Origin: Neotamlana laminarinivorans
Lineage (GTDB): Bacteria > Bacteroidota > Bacteroidia > Flavobacteriales > Flavobacteriaceae
DNA length: 64,000 bases
Reading direction: 5' to 3'
NCBI RefSeq assembly: GCF_020523925.1
Contig: NZ_JAJAPW010000008.1
Coordinates: 1 to 64,000 of the forward strand
Every line of letters begins with the position of its first letter. The stretch's first letter is position 1. This document shows, one piece after another, positions 18,654 to 28,458 of the stretch. Made by a program: the position numbers and the translations under genes. The notes below the pieces were generated by a model. It searched no databases, was not told the origin of the DNA, and saw nothing but the letters and a program-made list of their open reading frames with translations.

Positions 18654-19823
18654 TTAGTTGGTAGTTGTTACTTTTTCTGTGATTTGCTGTAGCGCCTTTA
18701 TCGCACTTTCTTTTACTGGAACCGGCTTTATTACTTTACCGCTGGATAATCCTGAAATGCCTTCAAGAACCACCTGGTCGCCTTCTTTGAGTCCTTCTGT
18801 AACAATATAGGCCTGACCCGAATTTGTGGCGGTTACTGTAATTTTAGTAGATTGTACTTGCGATTGTTCGTTTACCAAATACACGTAGATACCTCCTTGA
18901 ATTTCGTAGGTAGCCGATTGCGGAATAAGAAAAGCAGCTTCAATAGTTCTCGGAATTTGTATCGTTGCACTATTTCCTGTTCTCAATAAATTATCTGGAT
19001 TGTCAAAAATAGCACGTACATTAAACGAGCCTGTTTCTTCGTCTACTTGACCACTAACGGTTTGGATTTTTCCTTTTTGGTCAAAAGCGGTATAATCTGG
19101 AAGTAAAAGAGAAACTTCATCTAAACTCTTCAGCAAACCTGCCTTTGCAAATTCTAAATACGTTTTTTCATTGATTGAAAAATAAGCGTACACCTGTTTA
19201 ATATTAGACACCGTAGTCAAAGGTTCAGAAATGCTACTACTTACCAAACTCCCTAATTTATAGGGTAGAGAGCCAATATAGCCCGAAACCGGAGCTGTAA
19301 TTTTGGTGTAGTTATAACTGGTAAGTGCGTTGGAATAATTGGCTTGCGCCTGTTCTAAAGCTGCATTTGCCGCGGTAAGTGAGTTTTCGGCAGAGGTTAG
19401 CTCAAACTTGCTAATGATTTCTCTTTCCACTAAAGGCTTTGCTTTTTCCACATCAACCTGAGCAGAACTAACATCTGCTTTTGCACTGCTAATTGCAGCC
19501 TTTGTACTTAAAAGGTCTTGCTGATATTCGGGTGCATTCAATGAAAAAAGGAGTTGCCCCTTTTTTACATATTCGCCCTCATCTACATGTACCTTTTCTA
19601 TAAAACCTTCAATTTTAGGGTAAATCTCTATGTTTTCTGTACCTTCAATAGTTACTGGAAATTCTCTGAAGATTTCTATGTCTTTTGAAGAAACGGTAAG
19701 TACTTCGTAATCGGCTACGCCATTTCTCTGTTCAGGCTTCTTTTCGTTATTACATGATAGTGTAATAAAAGCTACAACAAGCCCAATACATGTAATTCTA
19801 AAATTATTTATTTGATGTTTCAT
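18654..19823 (-). CDS. RND efflux periplasmic adaptor (AcrA family lipoprotein)
   Basis: 389 residues. The signal peptide ends in a lipobox (VVAFITLSC, then NNEKKPEQ). Barrel-sandwich and helical hairpin domains are visible: GFIEKVHVDEGEYVKKGQLLF, an Ala-rich coiled coil at about 105-165, and ITAPVSGYIGS after the hairpin. First gene of the pump operon. The 175-bp gap upstream, before the MATE gene, is the likely promoter region; no TetR or AraC regulator is encoded next to it, unlike many pumps, and the nearest regulator is the LytTR system at 11.7-13.5 kb. Confidence 0.95.
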   Translation of the reverse strand: MKHQINNFRITCIGLVVAFITLSCNNEKKPEQRNGVADYEVLTVSSKDIEIFREFPVTIEGTENIEIYPKIEGFIEKVHVDEGEYVKKGQLLFSLNAPEYQQDLLSTKAAISSAKADVSSAQVDVEKAKPLVEREIISKFELTSAENSLTAANAALEQAQANYSNALTSYNYTKITAPVSGYIGSLPYKLGSLVSSSISEPLTTVSNIKQVYAYFSINEKTYLEFAKAGLLKSLDEVSLLLPDYTAFDQKGKIQTVSGQVDEETGSFNVRAIFDNPDNLLRTGNSATIQIPRTIEAAFLIPQSATYEIQGGIYVYLVNEQSQVQSTKITVTATNSGQAYIVTEGLKEGDQVVLEGISGLSSGKVIKPVPVKESAIKALQQITEKVTTTN

Positions 19824-19998
19824 ATGATTATTAGGTGATTTTTTGTTATTGTAAAAGTCTCTTTTTTATAAATAGTTCTCAAAACAAATAGAAGAACTTG
19901 CTAAACACATCTAACTTTAGGTTGATTTTATCGACGGTTTTTTTATATAAAAACACATTCATTTTTATTTGTTGTACCTAAGCAGCCGAAGTAGTATT

Positions 19999-21432
19999 TT
20001 ATTTTGTAACGGTTAAAGTATTTACTGCATATTTTTTAACTAATAGCAATGATACCACAGCAGCAATACCATCGCTAACAGGAAAGGCGAGCCAAACACC
20101 TGTTAAACCATAACAATTATTAAGTAAATATGCTATTGGAAAAAATAAAATTATAGGTCTTAGTAAGGCTAAAAACATTGCTGTTTTGTTTTTCTGAAGC
20201 GCTTGAAAATGTCTAGTAATTAATATTTGAATAGCATAAAAAGGAATCGAAATCGCAAAAATTTGCAATGCTTTTTTTGAGATGGAGATTACATTTTGGT
20301 TACCATCACTTTCTATAAAAACACTTGAAATCTGTGTTGGAAACAATTCCAAAACTAAAAGACCAAAAATGGTTATTACACTTACTATTTTAATTGCTAT
20401 CTCTAATGTTTTACTGGCTCTATCGAAACGTTTTGCACCGTAATTAAAACTTACAATAGGCTGCATACCATCGCCTGTACCTAAAGCAATCATCATGAAA
20501 AAAACATTTACTCCAAATAGAATTCCCATAGCGGCAACACCGTCTGTTCCTCCAGAATTTAATAATAAATTATTAGCAAAAATATTCTGAAAACTAATGG
20601 CTAAATCCATTAAAAAAGGTGCTAATCCCACTAATAATATAGGGAAAATAATTGATTTTTGTAGCCTTATTTGCTTCCGTTTTAATTTTACTAAGCTTTG
20701 TCCATTTGCATAATATCTAATTAATAGTAAAGCATTTGTAGCTTGAGCAATTATAGTCGCTAATGCAGCACCACGAATACCTAGATTAAATATTTTCATA
20801 AAAACATAATCTAAGCATAGATTTATTACACAAGAAAGCACTATTAATTTTGCTGGTAATTTTGGATTTCCTTCTGCTCTACATGTAAATTCTAAGGCTA
20901 AAAAAAAACTAAGAGGAAAACCTAATATTATAACTAATAAATATTCTGCAGACAAGTTTAATAAGGTTCCACTTGCACCAAATAGCTCCAGTAAAGGTCT
21001 GTAATATATAAGCCCGAGGCTTGTAAAAATCAGCATAACTATAAATATACCAGCTATAGCATTTCCTAAAACGTTACTGGCTTTTTCGGGTTGAGATTCC
21101 CCTAAATGTTTAGCAATTAAAATTCCAGAACCACTACCAAACAATAACACTAATCCAAATTGTAAAAGTGTAACAGGAAACACCATCGTAACTGCAGATA
21201 ATCCTTCTACACCAACATACTGCCCAACAAAAATACGATCCACAAAATTGTAAAGTGCATTAATTAGCATACCTAAAACTGCAGGACCAACAAAAATTAA
21301 TAGTAGTTTTAAAATACTATCGTCTTTGAGTGAATATACTTCTCCCTGTTTTTTGGTTTGTTTTGTATCTGCAATTGAATTTCCTTTTACGAAACACAAT
21401 AATTGCTGAGATGTTGATTTTAATGGATTCAT
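19999..21432 (-). CDS. MATE family multidrug exporter
   Basis: 477 residues, about 12 transmembrane helices, with the MATE signature near the start of the membrane domain (LIFVGPAVLGMLINALYNFVDRIFVG) and GDGMQPIVSFNYGA in the second half, as in the NorM/DinF-like Na+- or H+-driven exporters. It has an unusually long hydrophilic N-terminal stretch of about 40 residues before the first helix; an alternative start at about MLINAL would cut helix 1, so the upstream ATG is kept. Single gene, same strand as the flanking efflux operons. Confidence 0.92.
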   Translation of the reverse strand: MNPLKSTSQQLLCFVKGNSIADTKQTKKQGEVYSLKDDSILKLLLIFVGPAVLGMLINALYNFVDRIFVGQYVGVEGLSAVTMVFPVTLLQFGLVLLFGSGSGILIAKHLGESQPEKASNVLGNAIAGIFIVMLIFTSLGLIYYRPLLELFGASGTLLNLSAEYLLVIILGFPLSFFLALEFTCRAEGNPKLPAKLIVLSCVINLCLDYVFMKIFNLGIRGAALATIIAQATNALLLIRYYANGQSLVKLKRKQIRLQKSIIFPILLVGLAPFLMDLAISFQNIFANNLLLNSGGTDGVAAMGILFGVNVFFMMIALGTGDGMQPIVSFNYGAKRFDRASKTLEIAIKIVSVITIFGLLVLELFPTQISSVFIESDGNQNVISISKKALQIFAISIPFYAIQILITRHFQALQKNKTAMFLALLRPIILFFPIAYLLNNCYGLTGVWLAFPVSDGIAAVVSLLLVKKYAVNTLTVTK

Positions 21433-21526
21433 TTAAACCAGATTTAATAGGGAGAAGTAAGAATTATTAAAATTTAATATTCTAAATCACCATTTATTCA
21501 ACTCTAATAATTTTAAAGCCATTGAA

Positions 21527-22747
21527 TTATTCGTAACGTAAAGCTGTTATTGGATCTAAGGCTGAAGCTTTTCTAGCCGGATACCATCCAAAAAATATAC
21601 CAGTTACAGCACAAACAGCAAAAGAAACCACTATAGAATAAAGAGCTACACTTGTTGGCCAATGCAAAAATTTCTCGATAAAAAAGGTTGCACCTAAGCC
21701 TAATGCCACTCCTAAAACGCCACCGGTTACACTTATTAAAATAGCTTCAATTAAAAACTGCATTAAAATGTCTGAACCTTTACCACCTACAGCCATACGT
21801 AAACCAATTTCTTTGGTACGTTCTTTAACAGACACATACATAATATTCATAATACCAATACCTCCAATTAAAAGTGATATTCCTGCAACGGCAACTAATA
21901 ATACGGTTAACATCTCACTGGTTGAACTAAATGTTGAAATTAATTCTTCCATAGAACGCACATTAAAATCATCATCTTCATTATCTGCCAACTTATGCTG
22001 AGTTCTTAAAATTTCTGTTACTTGAGTTACAGCATCTGGCGCTTGCTCTTCGCTTGCTGCCGAAGCCATTATTTGGTTTAAATAATCTATAGCTAAAATA
22101 CGTTTTTGCACAGTGGTGTATGGTGCAATAACAACATCATCTTGATCTTGCCCAAAAGTATTTTCTCCTTTTTCTGATAAAACACCAATAACTTTAAACG
22201 GAATATTACCAAAACGAATGGTAGCACCAACAGGATCTTCGCCATCTGGAAAAATATTATCGACCACAGTTTGCCCTAACAATACCACTTTTGAAGCCGA
22301 TTTAACTTCGGCATCTGTAAACATACTTCCGCTTTGTAAATCTAAAACCTTAATATTTAAATACTCAGGATTTACACCATAAATAGAAGATGGCCAGTTG
22401 TTCGATCCATTAATTACTTGTCCGCTACCATTAACCATTGGTGTCGTATAGGTTAATAAATCGGCTTGTTCTTTTATAGCGTAATAATCGTCTAGAGTTA
22501 AGGTTTCCATGGCGCTGGCTTCCTGCCTAACACCGCCACGTGTATCTTCACCAGGACGAATATTAATCATATTCGAGCCCATGCTAGAAATTGTAGTACG
22601 AATACTTTCTTTAGAGCCTTCACCAATAGCCAACATAGCAATTACAGATGCAACACCTATTATAATACCAAGCATGGTGAGTAATGTTCTCATTTTATTA
22701 AGAACAATGGCTTTAAATGCAATTTTTACTAAGTTTAAAATTCTCAT
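21527..22747 (-). CDS. MacB-type ABC exporter permease
   Basis: 406 residues: one N-terminal transmembrane helix with the motif MRTLLTMLGIIIGVASVIA, a periplasmic MacB_PCD domain at about 40-240, and three C-terminal helices with the FtsX signature (GGIGIMNIMYVSVKERTKEIGLRMAVG). It begins 2 bp after the ATPase stop. In E. coli MacB the ATPase and permease are fused; here they are separate, as in the Lol/YknYZ-type arrangement. Likely substrates are antimicrobial compounds or peptides; not determinable from sequence. Confidence 0.94.
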   Translation of the reverse strand: MRILNLVKIAFKAIVLNKMRTLLTMLGIIIGVASVIAMLAIGEGSKESIRTTISSMGSNMINIRPGEDTRGGVRQEASAMETLTLDDYYAIKEQADLLTYTTPMVNGSGQVINGSNNWPSSIYGVNPEYLNIKVLDLQSGSMFTDAEVKSASKVVLLGQTVVDNIFPDGEDPVGATIRFGNIPFKVIGVLSEKGENTFGQDQDDVVIAPYTTVQKRILAIDYLNQIMASAASEEQAPDAVTQVTEILRTQHKLADNEDDDFNVRSMEELISTFSSTSEMLTVLLVAVAGISLLIGGIGIMNIMYVSVKERTKEIGLRMAVGGKGSDILMQFLIEAILISVTGGVLGVALGLGATFFIEKFLHWPTSVALYSIVVSFAVCAVTGIFFGWYPARKASALDPITALRYE

Positions 22748-22749
22748 AA

Positions 22750-23493
22750 CTAATGATTTTCTTTCGGTAATTTTGCTAATTGTTCTGCTGCCGATTGTAC
22801 GTTGTGATTTTTATAATCTTGAATAATATCGCCATCTTTTAACACAATAGTTCTACTACTAAATGTGGCTATATCTGGCTCGTGGGTAACAAACGTAATA
22901 GTTATACCTTGTTTATTTAATTCTTGAAAAAGTGCCATTATTTCGTACGATGTTCGGGTATCTAAGTTACCTGTGGCTTCATCAGCAAGAATCATTACCG
23001 GATTATTTACCAACGATCTCGCAATAGCAACACGTTGTTGCTGCCCTCCTGAAAGCTGAGAAGGAGTATGATGCAATCGTTCACCTAAACCAACCATCTC
23101 TAAGGCTTTAATTGCGCGTTCCCTTCGCTCTTCAGAAGTTACTTTACTGTTATACAATAAGGGCAATTCTACGTTTTCAATAGCTGTTGTTCTTGCCAAC
23201 AAGTTATACGATTGAAAAATAAACCCTATTTTTTCGTTTCTAATGGTAGCGAGTTCGTTTTTACTTAAATCTTTCATTTTAACGCCATCAATCTCGTAAG
23301 TTCCAGACGTTGGCTGATCTAAACAACCTAAAATATTTAGCATGGTACTTTTACCAGATCCACTAGATCCCATAATGGTTACAAATTCGCCTTCTGTAAT
23401 GCTATAAGAAATACCTTTTAAAGCATGTACAGTTTCCGATCCCATGGTAAACTCTCGCTTAAGGTTTTCTATTTTTATAATTTCTTTTGCCAT
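22750..23493 (-). CDS. ABC transporter ATP-binding protein (MacB/LolD type)
   Basis: 247 residues. The nucleotide-binding motifs are complete: Walker [11 protein letters not shown]-loop FIFQSYNLL, signature [15 protein letters not shown], Walker [13 protein letters not shown] and switch His in FVTHEPD. The TGNLD form and overall sequence place it in the MacB/LolD/FtsE subfamily. It lies between the adaptor (5 bp upstream) and the permease, as part of a four-gene tripartite exporter. Confidence 0.96.
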   Translation of the reverse strand: MAKEIIKIENLKREFTMGSETVHALKGISYSITEGEFVTIMGSSGSGKSTMLNILGCLDQPTSGTYEIDGVKMKDLSKNELATIRNEKIGFIFQSYNLLARTTAIENVELPLLYNSKVTSEERRERAIKALEMVGLGERLHHTPSQLSGGQQQRVAIARSLVNNPVMILADEATGNLDTRTSYEIMALFQELNKQGITITFVTHEPDIATFSSRTIVLKDGDIIQDYKNHNVQSAAEQLAKLPKENH

Positions 23494-23498
23494 GATTT

Positions 23499-24713
23499 CT
23501 ATTTTTTTCCTGGTGGTTTTGGCATAAATGGACTCTCGCTTGAACCACCGTCTTGTGGGCCGTTTATTGCGTTAGGATTAGAACTTTTTAAGCTATAAAC
23601 CAATTTATCACCTTCATTTAATCCTTCTAAAACTTGTACATTAACCCCATCGCTAGCACCTAATTTTACTGGTTTTGGTGTAATAGACTTATCGTTATTT
23701 AAAACCCAAAGTACTGTAGCATCATTATTTGCTTCTGGTTTCCCGTTTCGTGGTGTTATATTTTCCTGTTGCATATATTGCATCATTACATCGGGTTCTG
23801 GCTTAAAGTTTATAGCTTTAGCTTCGGCCGTTAATACATCGTTTAATTCTAAAGTGTAAATAGAAACAGTTGCTGTTAACCCTGGTTTTAATTTTAAATC
23901 AGGATTATCGGCTTTAATTACAACAGTATAGGTTATTACATTTGATGTTTCGGTATAATCTAAACGCACTTGAGTTACTTCACCTTCAAAGGTTTCACCT
24001 ATAAAAGCATCAACAGTAAAGGTTACACGTTGTCCTTCTTTTACATTACCAATATCGGCTTCATCTACATCGGCTTCCACTTGCATTTCTTTTAAATCTT
24101 GAGCAATGGTAAATAATGTTGGCGTGCTATAACTTGCCGCAACGGTTTGTCCTTCGTCTATATCTCGCGATAAAACCACACCATTTATTGGTGAATAAAT
24201 ATTGGCATATTCTAAATTTGTTTGTGCTGTTTTTAGTTCTGATAAACGTTGAGAAACCGTTCCTTTTGCTATTTGATAATCGTAATTAGCATCATCGAAA
24301 TCTGATTTACTTATAACTTGATTATCGTATAACGTTTTTTGCCTTTTGTAAATGGTTTCTGTATAACTTTTTTGGCTAACAGCGTTGTTATAACTGGCTT
24401 GTGCTTGTACTACTGCCGCTTTTAAATTTGTTTTATCTAACTCTGCAATTAGCTGACCTGCTTTCACTTCGCTATTGTAGTCTACATAAATTTTTTCTAC
24501 AACACCAGATACTTGTGTACCAACATCAACTTGTGTTATAGGTTCTATGGTTCCTGTTGATGTTACTACAGTGGTAACATCTCCTTTTTTTGCTGCTATA
24601 GTTTTAACTTCTACAACTGCATCCTGACTAGGCTTAAAAATATTGTAAAGTACCAATGCAATAATGGCAGTAATTATTCCTGCTATAATTAGTTTTTTGT
24701 TTTTATTTTTCAT
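23499..24713 (-). CDS. MacA-type periplasmic adaptor (HlyD family)
   Basis: 404 residues. One N-terminal membrane anchor (KLIIAGIITAIIALVLYNIF), then a biotinyl-lipoyl/barrel-sandwich domain (TQVSGVVEKIYVDYNSEVKAGQ split by the helical hairpin at about 95-165) and a C-terminal beta-barrel domain. The tail after residue 370 is Pro/Gly/Ser-rich and ends PFMPKPPGKK, a low-complexity extension common in flavobacterial MacA proteins. It begins 10 bp after the TolC-type gene stop and bridges the ABC permease to that channel. Confidence 0.94.
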   Translation of the reverse strand: MKNKNKKLIIAGIITAIIALVLYNIFKPSQDAVVEVKTIAAKKGDVTTVVTSTGTIEPITQVDVGTQVSGVVEKIYVDYNSEVKAGQLIAELDKTNLKAAVVQAQASYNNAVSQKSYTETIYKRQKTLYDNQVISKSDFDDANYDYQIAKGTVSQRLSELKTAQTNLEYANIYSPINGVVLSRDIDEGQTVAASYSTPTLFTIAQDLKEMQVEADVDEADIGNVKEGQRVTFTVDAFIGETFEGEVTQVRLDYTETSNVITYTVVIKADNPDLKLKPGLTATVSIYTLELNDVLTAEAKAINFKPEPDVMMQYMQQENITPRNGKPEANNDATVLWVLNNDKSITPKPVKLGASDGVNVQVLEGLNEGDKLVYSLKSSNPNAINGPQDGGSSESPFMPKPPGKK

Positions 24714-24723
24714 GATGTTGATA

Positions 24724-26046
24724 TTAAAGTGTTATCGCGTTTCCTTGATAATATTGTAATAATTGGTTGTAAAGAATATTTAAGTATTTAGCTTGTAAAT
24801 AGTTTAATTGTGCGTTGGTAAAAGTGTTTTGGCTTACTACTAAATCTGTGGTACTTAAAGCGCCTAAATCGTATTTTTTTTGAGCCAGTTTATACGATTC
24901 CTCTGCCGCTTTATTAGCTGCTTTTGCTGCTTCTAGTTGTTCTTGAGACGACAGCGCATTTTGATAAGCGGTTGCTACATTTTTATAAATTTCCTTTTGA
25001 AGACTAACAACTTCTAGTTTAGATTGATCGATTGCTATTTTAGCCTTTTGCACTTCGGCTTTTGTTTGAAATCCGTTAAAAATGGGAATAGTTAACGATA
25101 AACCTACGGTTTGATTAAAATTACCATTTAATTGATTTGAAAAATTCATGTCCTGAGAACTTGTATAACCAGTACCCAAACTACTTGTTAAAGCCAATGT
25201 TGGTAAATAATCGCCTTTGGCAATATCTAAGTCTTTTTCGGTAACATCGACATCCAATTTTACAGCTTCGTATTCTGGCAACATACCTAAAGCTGCTTGA
25301 TAAACGGCTATTTTATTTGGTAAAATAGGCGCTGAATAAATGTCATTATTAGGCGTTACAATATCAAATTCTACTTCGGGCTCTAACTCTAATAATTGTT
25401 TTAAAACAATAACTTGCTGCTCGTAATTATTTTTAGCTTCAATTAAATCGTATCGGTTTGTTGCTTCTTGTGAAATAGCATCTGTATAATCTTGCATAGC
25501 AATACTTCCAGCATCTAATCTGGCTTTCGCTTGTTGGGCTTCTTTAGTTGAAGCTTCTAATGTTTTTTCTGCTACAACAATACCTTCTTTAGCATACAAC
25601 GCTTGCAAATAAGCTTCGGCTACGCTTAACTTAATACTGTTTTTAGCTTCTTCAACATATAAACTGTTTTGGTCGGCTAATAACGTGTTCTGCTTAATTC
25701 TATTTTTAATTTGATTGCCTTGAAACAAATTAACCGATGCATTTACACCAAAACTAGTGGTGTTAATTTGCTGATCGACAAACTCGCTGGTAATTGGGTC
25801 GATAGACTGCCCATTTCTAAAAGCCTGAGATGCGCTTCCGTTTACAATTGGCAAACGACTATCTTTAGATTGCTGAAGCGTTACATTGGCAGTTTCTGCA
25901 GAATATTCAATATTTTTTATACTAATATTATGTTCTACAGCATACTCCAAACACTCTTGGAACGTCCATTGCTTAACTTGGCTTTCTTGAGCAAAAACAC
26001 CCAAGCTGCTAAGAGCAAAAAAACAGATGTATATAAATGGTTTCAT
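24724..26046 (-). CDS. TolC family outer-membrane channel of the MacAB-type exporter
   Basis: 440 residues. Signal peptide ends LGVFAQ. Two OEP repeats are visible (WTFQECLEYAVEHNISIKN at the start; DLVVSQNTFTNAQLNYLQAKY at the end). No lipobox cysteine, unlike the RND channel at 14051. First gene of the order TolC, MacA, ATPase, permease. The 118-bp gap up to the menF stop separates it from the menaquinone genes, leaving room for its own promoter, though read-through is also possible. Confidence 0.93.
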   Translation of the reverse strand: MKPFIYICFFALSSLGVFAQESQVKQWTFQECLEYAVEHNISIKNIEYSAETANVTLQQSKDSRLPIVNGSASQAFRNGQSIDPITSEFVDQQINTTSFGVNASVNLFQGNQIKNRIKQNTLLADQNSLYVEEAKNSIKLSVAEAYLQALYAKEGIVVAEKTLEASTKEAQQAKARLDAGSIAMQDYTDAISQEATNRYDLIEAKNNYEQQVIVLKQLLELEPEVEFDIVTPNNDIYSAPILPNKIAVYQAALGMLPEYEAVKLDVDVTEKDLDIAKGDYLPTLALTSSLGTGYTSSQDMNFSNQLNGNFNQTVGLSLTIPIFNGFQTKAEVQKAKIAIDQSKLEVVSLQKEIYKNVATAYQNALSSQEQLEAAKAANKAAEESYKLAQKKYDLGALSTTDLVVSQNTFTNAQLNYLQAKYLNILYNQLLQYYQGNAITL

Positions 26047-26164
26047 TTTTAAAGTATTTAATTTTACACTTCAAAATTGAAACAATTACTTCTTATATTA
26101 TAAGGTAATGGAAGTTCTGGGTGATTGTCTCGACGGAAATCAACTTTCTATCGACGGCAATTTT

Positions 26165-27283
26165 TTAGGAAAGCACATTTTTAATAACTTTCGATTTAAA
26201 AACCGTTTCTTGCCATTCGTTTTCTGGCACCGAAGTTTCGGTAATTCCACCACCAACATAGACTATTGCCTTATTATTCTGTATTTGCATACAACGTAAA
26301 TTAACGTATAGTTGCGTACTTTTTTTAGGAATCGCGTAAGCTCTATTTTCAATATTTCTTTTTCCTGATCGTGGTTTTGCGATGGTTTCAAAATTTAATT
26401 CGCCTAAAAACCCGGTGTAAAACGCGCGGTTGTAATTTTCGTTTTCTAAAATAAAAGTTTTGGTTTTAGCTTTTGGCAAACCGCAAACTGCTGGTGTTGG
26501 GTGAATACTTTCAATAATATTTTTTAATGGAATTTCTGGTTTTAAGCGTGCATTAATCATGGTTTTTAAATGCAGTAAATTTCCAGCTTTTACAGTTTCT
26601 ACATCCGATATTTTACAGTTTGAAACCCATGGTTTTAATTGCTCTACAATAAAATCGGTTACAAATTGCTGCTCTTCTTTTTCTTTATCTTGCCAAACTA
26701 CTTTCCCCTCGCGTTTGTACTCTTGCGTGCCCGCCAATGCCATAATTGAAAAATTTGCGCCTTCAATTTTCATAAGGGTTTCTGGCGTAGCGCCCAACCA
26801 CAACCCTACTTTTGGGTGAAACCAACAATACGCAAACGCCGATTTATATTTATGTACTAAACGTTTAAATATTAAAAACGGGTTTGGTTCGTCCAGTTGT
26901 ATAGCTTCAGCACGCGACACCACCACTTTTTTAAAAGCACCACTTTTAATAGCTTTTACGCTTTTTTCTACTAATTTTAGATGATGATTTTCTTCGGAAG
27001 TATTGCTGCTATCAATAGAATTTTCAACTGAATTTAAATCTGGAAAATCGGTTTCGCTTTCTAAATATTCTGAAGCATCGGTTGGAATTAGCACCGATTC
27101 ATTTAAATTTTCAAACGGCGAAAACACAAAACCTTTCTCTGTAAAATTTGATGTAAAATGTAATTTATCATCCTTTTGAAGCATCGCAAAAACTGAAGCT
27201 TCATTAGGTTTTCTATAAACAACAAAAGGTAAATTATTTTGGTATTGAGTTTCAATACGCTTAAAAAATTCGTTTGAGGTCAT
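26165..27283 (-). CDS. menF: Isochorismate synthase (chorismate-binding enzyme), menaquinone pathway
   Basis: 372 residues, matching MenF/EntC-type isochorismate synthases. Visible family segments are VVVSRAEAI, GATPETLMKIEG, LAGTQ, HPTPAVCGLPK and NRAFYTGFLGE, with catalytic Glu/Lys and Mg ligands in the last third. The enzyme converts chorismate to isochorismate, the substrate of MenD. A siderophore role (EntC) is less likely because no siderophore genes are nearby while menD and a DHNA-CoA-type thioesterase are. It begins 2 bp after the thioesterase stop, so they form an operon. Confidence 0.9.
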   Translation of the reverse strand: MTSNEFFKRIETQYQNNLPFVVYRKPNEASVFAMLQKDDKLHFTSNFTEKGFVFSPFENLNESVLIPTDASEYLESETDFPDLNSVENSIDSSNTSEENHHLKLVEKSVKAIKSGAFKKVVVSRAEAIQLDEPNPFLIFKRLVHKYKSAFAYCWFHPKVGLWLGATPETLMKIEGANFSIMALAGTQEYKREGKVVWQDKEKEEQQFVTDFIVEQLKPWVSNCKISDVETVKAGNLLHLKTMINARLKPEIPLKNIIESIHPTPAVCGLPKAKTKTFILENENYNRAFYTGFLGELNFETIAKPRSGKRNIENRAYAIPKKSTQLYVNLRCMQIQNNKAIVYVGGGITETSVPENEWQETVFKSKVIKNVLS

Positions 27284-27285
27284 CT

Positions 27286-27708
27286 TTATTTTTTAGGCAA
27301 CGAAATAGTAGATAATTTACATACCGATATTAAATTATCGGCTTCATCTGTCACTCTAATATCTAACAATTGGGTCGTTCTTCCTTTATGAATAAAAGTG
27401 GCTTTGGCATAAACAAAACCTTCCTTTACACTTTTTAAATGGTTGGCTGTAATTTCTAAACCGCGAACAAATAAATTTTTAGTATCTACAAACACGTGTG
27501 TTGCAAAACTACCAACACTTTCGGCTAAAGCTGCTGTTGCTCCGCCATGTAAAACACCATCTGGCTGATGTACTCTAGAATTTACGGGCATTCTGGCAAC
27601 TAAAAAATCTTCGCCATAATCTATCATTTCAATATTCAACGTTTCCATTAATGTATTTTTACAAGCCAAATTTGCTTGTTTTAAAACTTCTTCTTTAGAT
27701 AATTGCAT
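27286..27708 (-). CDS. Hotdog-fold PaaI-type thioesterase, probable DHNA-CoA thioesterase
   Basis: 140 residues with the hotdog thioesterase signature: VHQPDGVLHGGATAALAESVGS, carrying the conserved HGG(x)7E pattern of the 4-hydroxybenzoyl-CoA thioesterase/PaaI superfamily. Co-transcribed with isochorismate synthase, so the best guess is hydrolysis of 1,4-dihydroxy-2-naphthoyl-CoA (MenI role) in menaquinone synthesis. Substrate is inferred from context; sequence alone only gives a small-acyl-CoA thioesterase. Confidence 0.85.
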   Translation of the reverse strand: MQLSKEEVLKQANLACKNTLMETLNIEMIDYGEDFLVARMPVNSRVHQPDGVLHGGATAALAESVGSFATHVFVDTKNLFVRGLEITANHLKSVKEGFVYAKATFIHKGRTTQLLDIRVTDEADNLISVCKLSTISLPKK

Positions 27709-27784
27709 AGAATACCGTAATTTTATTTAAGATTACAAAAGTACAAAACACCTAAGTAAAACATTCAGAATTCATTCTTAAAAA

Positions 27785-28366
27785 ATGGAAAAACTAAGCG
27801 TGCCAACTCTAGAAAATAATCGTGTAAAATTATTGCCTTTAACCTTAAGTAATTATACCGATCTAATTGCTATTGCTAAAGAAGATAAGTTGGTGCAATA
27901 TTCGCCATCAATTATTAATACGCCTAAGGATTTAAAGGAATATGTAGAAGCGACAATTGAACAACAAGAGAAAAACAATGCCATTCCCTTTATTATTTTT
28001 GATAAAAAAAAGAATGCTTTTGCGGGTTCTACGCGTTTAGGTAATATAAATTGGAAAAATAAAGTGATTTATTTAGGTTGGACTTGGATTGGACGAGATT
28101 TTCAAGGTACAGGATTAAACACAAATATGAAGTTTTTAATGTTAGAATACACTTTTGAAACTTTAAAATTTGACAAGGTCGTTTTTACTGTTGATGAACG
28201 AAATTTACGCTCAAGAAAAGCCGTTGAAAAACTAGGTGCTACTCTAGAAGGTTTATTAAGAAAAGATGTACTTATGCCAGATGGTTTTAAACGAAATACT
28301 TGTGTGTATGGTATTTTAAATAATGAATGGCCAACAATAAAAGGAAATCTAGCAACCAAAATTTAA
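27785..28366 (+). CDS. GNAT family N-acetyltransferase (RimJ/RimL-like)
   Basis: 193 residues of the RimJ/RimL/SpeG branch of GNAT enzymes. The acetyl-CoA-binding segment is represented by WIGRDFQGTGLNTNMKFLML (Q/R-x-x-G-x-G/A variant) and the late strand motif by VDERNLRSRKAVEKLGATLEG. Substrate (protein N-terminus or small amine) is not determinable. Divergent from the thioesterase/menF operon with a 76-bp shared promoter region; no clear partner genes. Confidence 0.9.
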   Translation: MEKLSVPTLENNRVKLLPLTLSNYTDLIAIAKEDKLVQYSPSIINTPKDLKEYVEATIEQQEKNNAIPFIIFDKKKNAFAGSTRLGNINWKNKVIYLGWTWIGRDFQGTGLNTNMKFLMLEYTFETLKFDKVVFTVDERNLRSRKAVEKLGATLEGLLRKDVLMPDGFKRNTCVYGILNNEWPTIKGNLATKI

Positions 28367-28458
28367 AAATTATATTTTTTAGCTTTTATTCATTTCAACA
28401 AATAAATTATAACTAACTTTGTAACAGACAGTTCCCCGAAACGCTGTAAATTATCATT

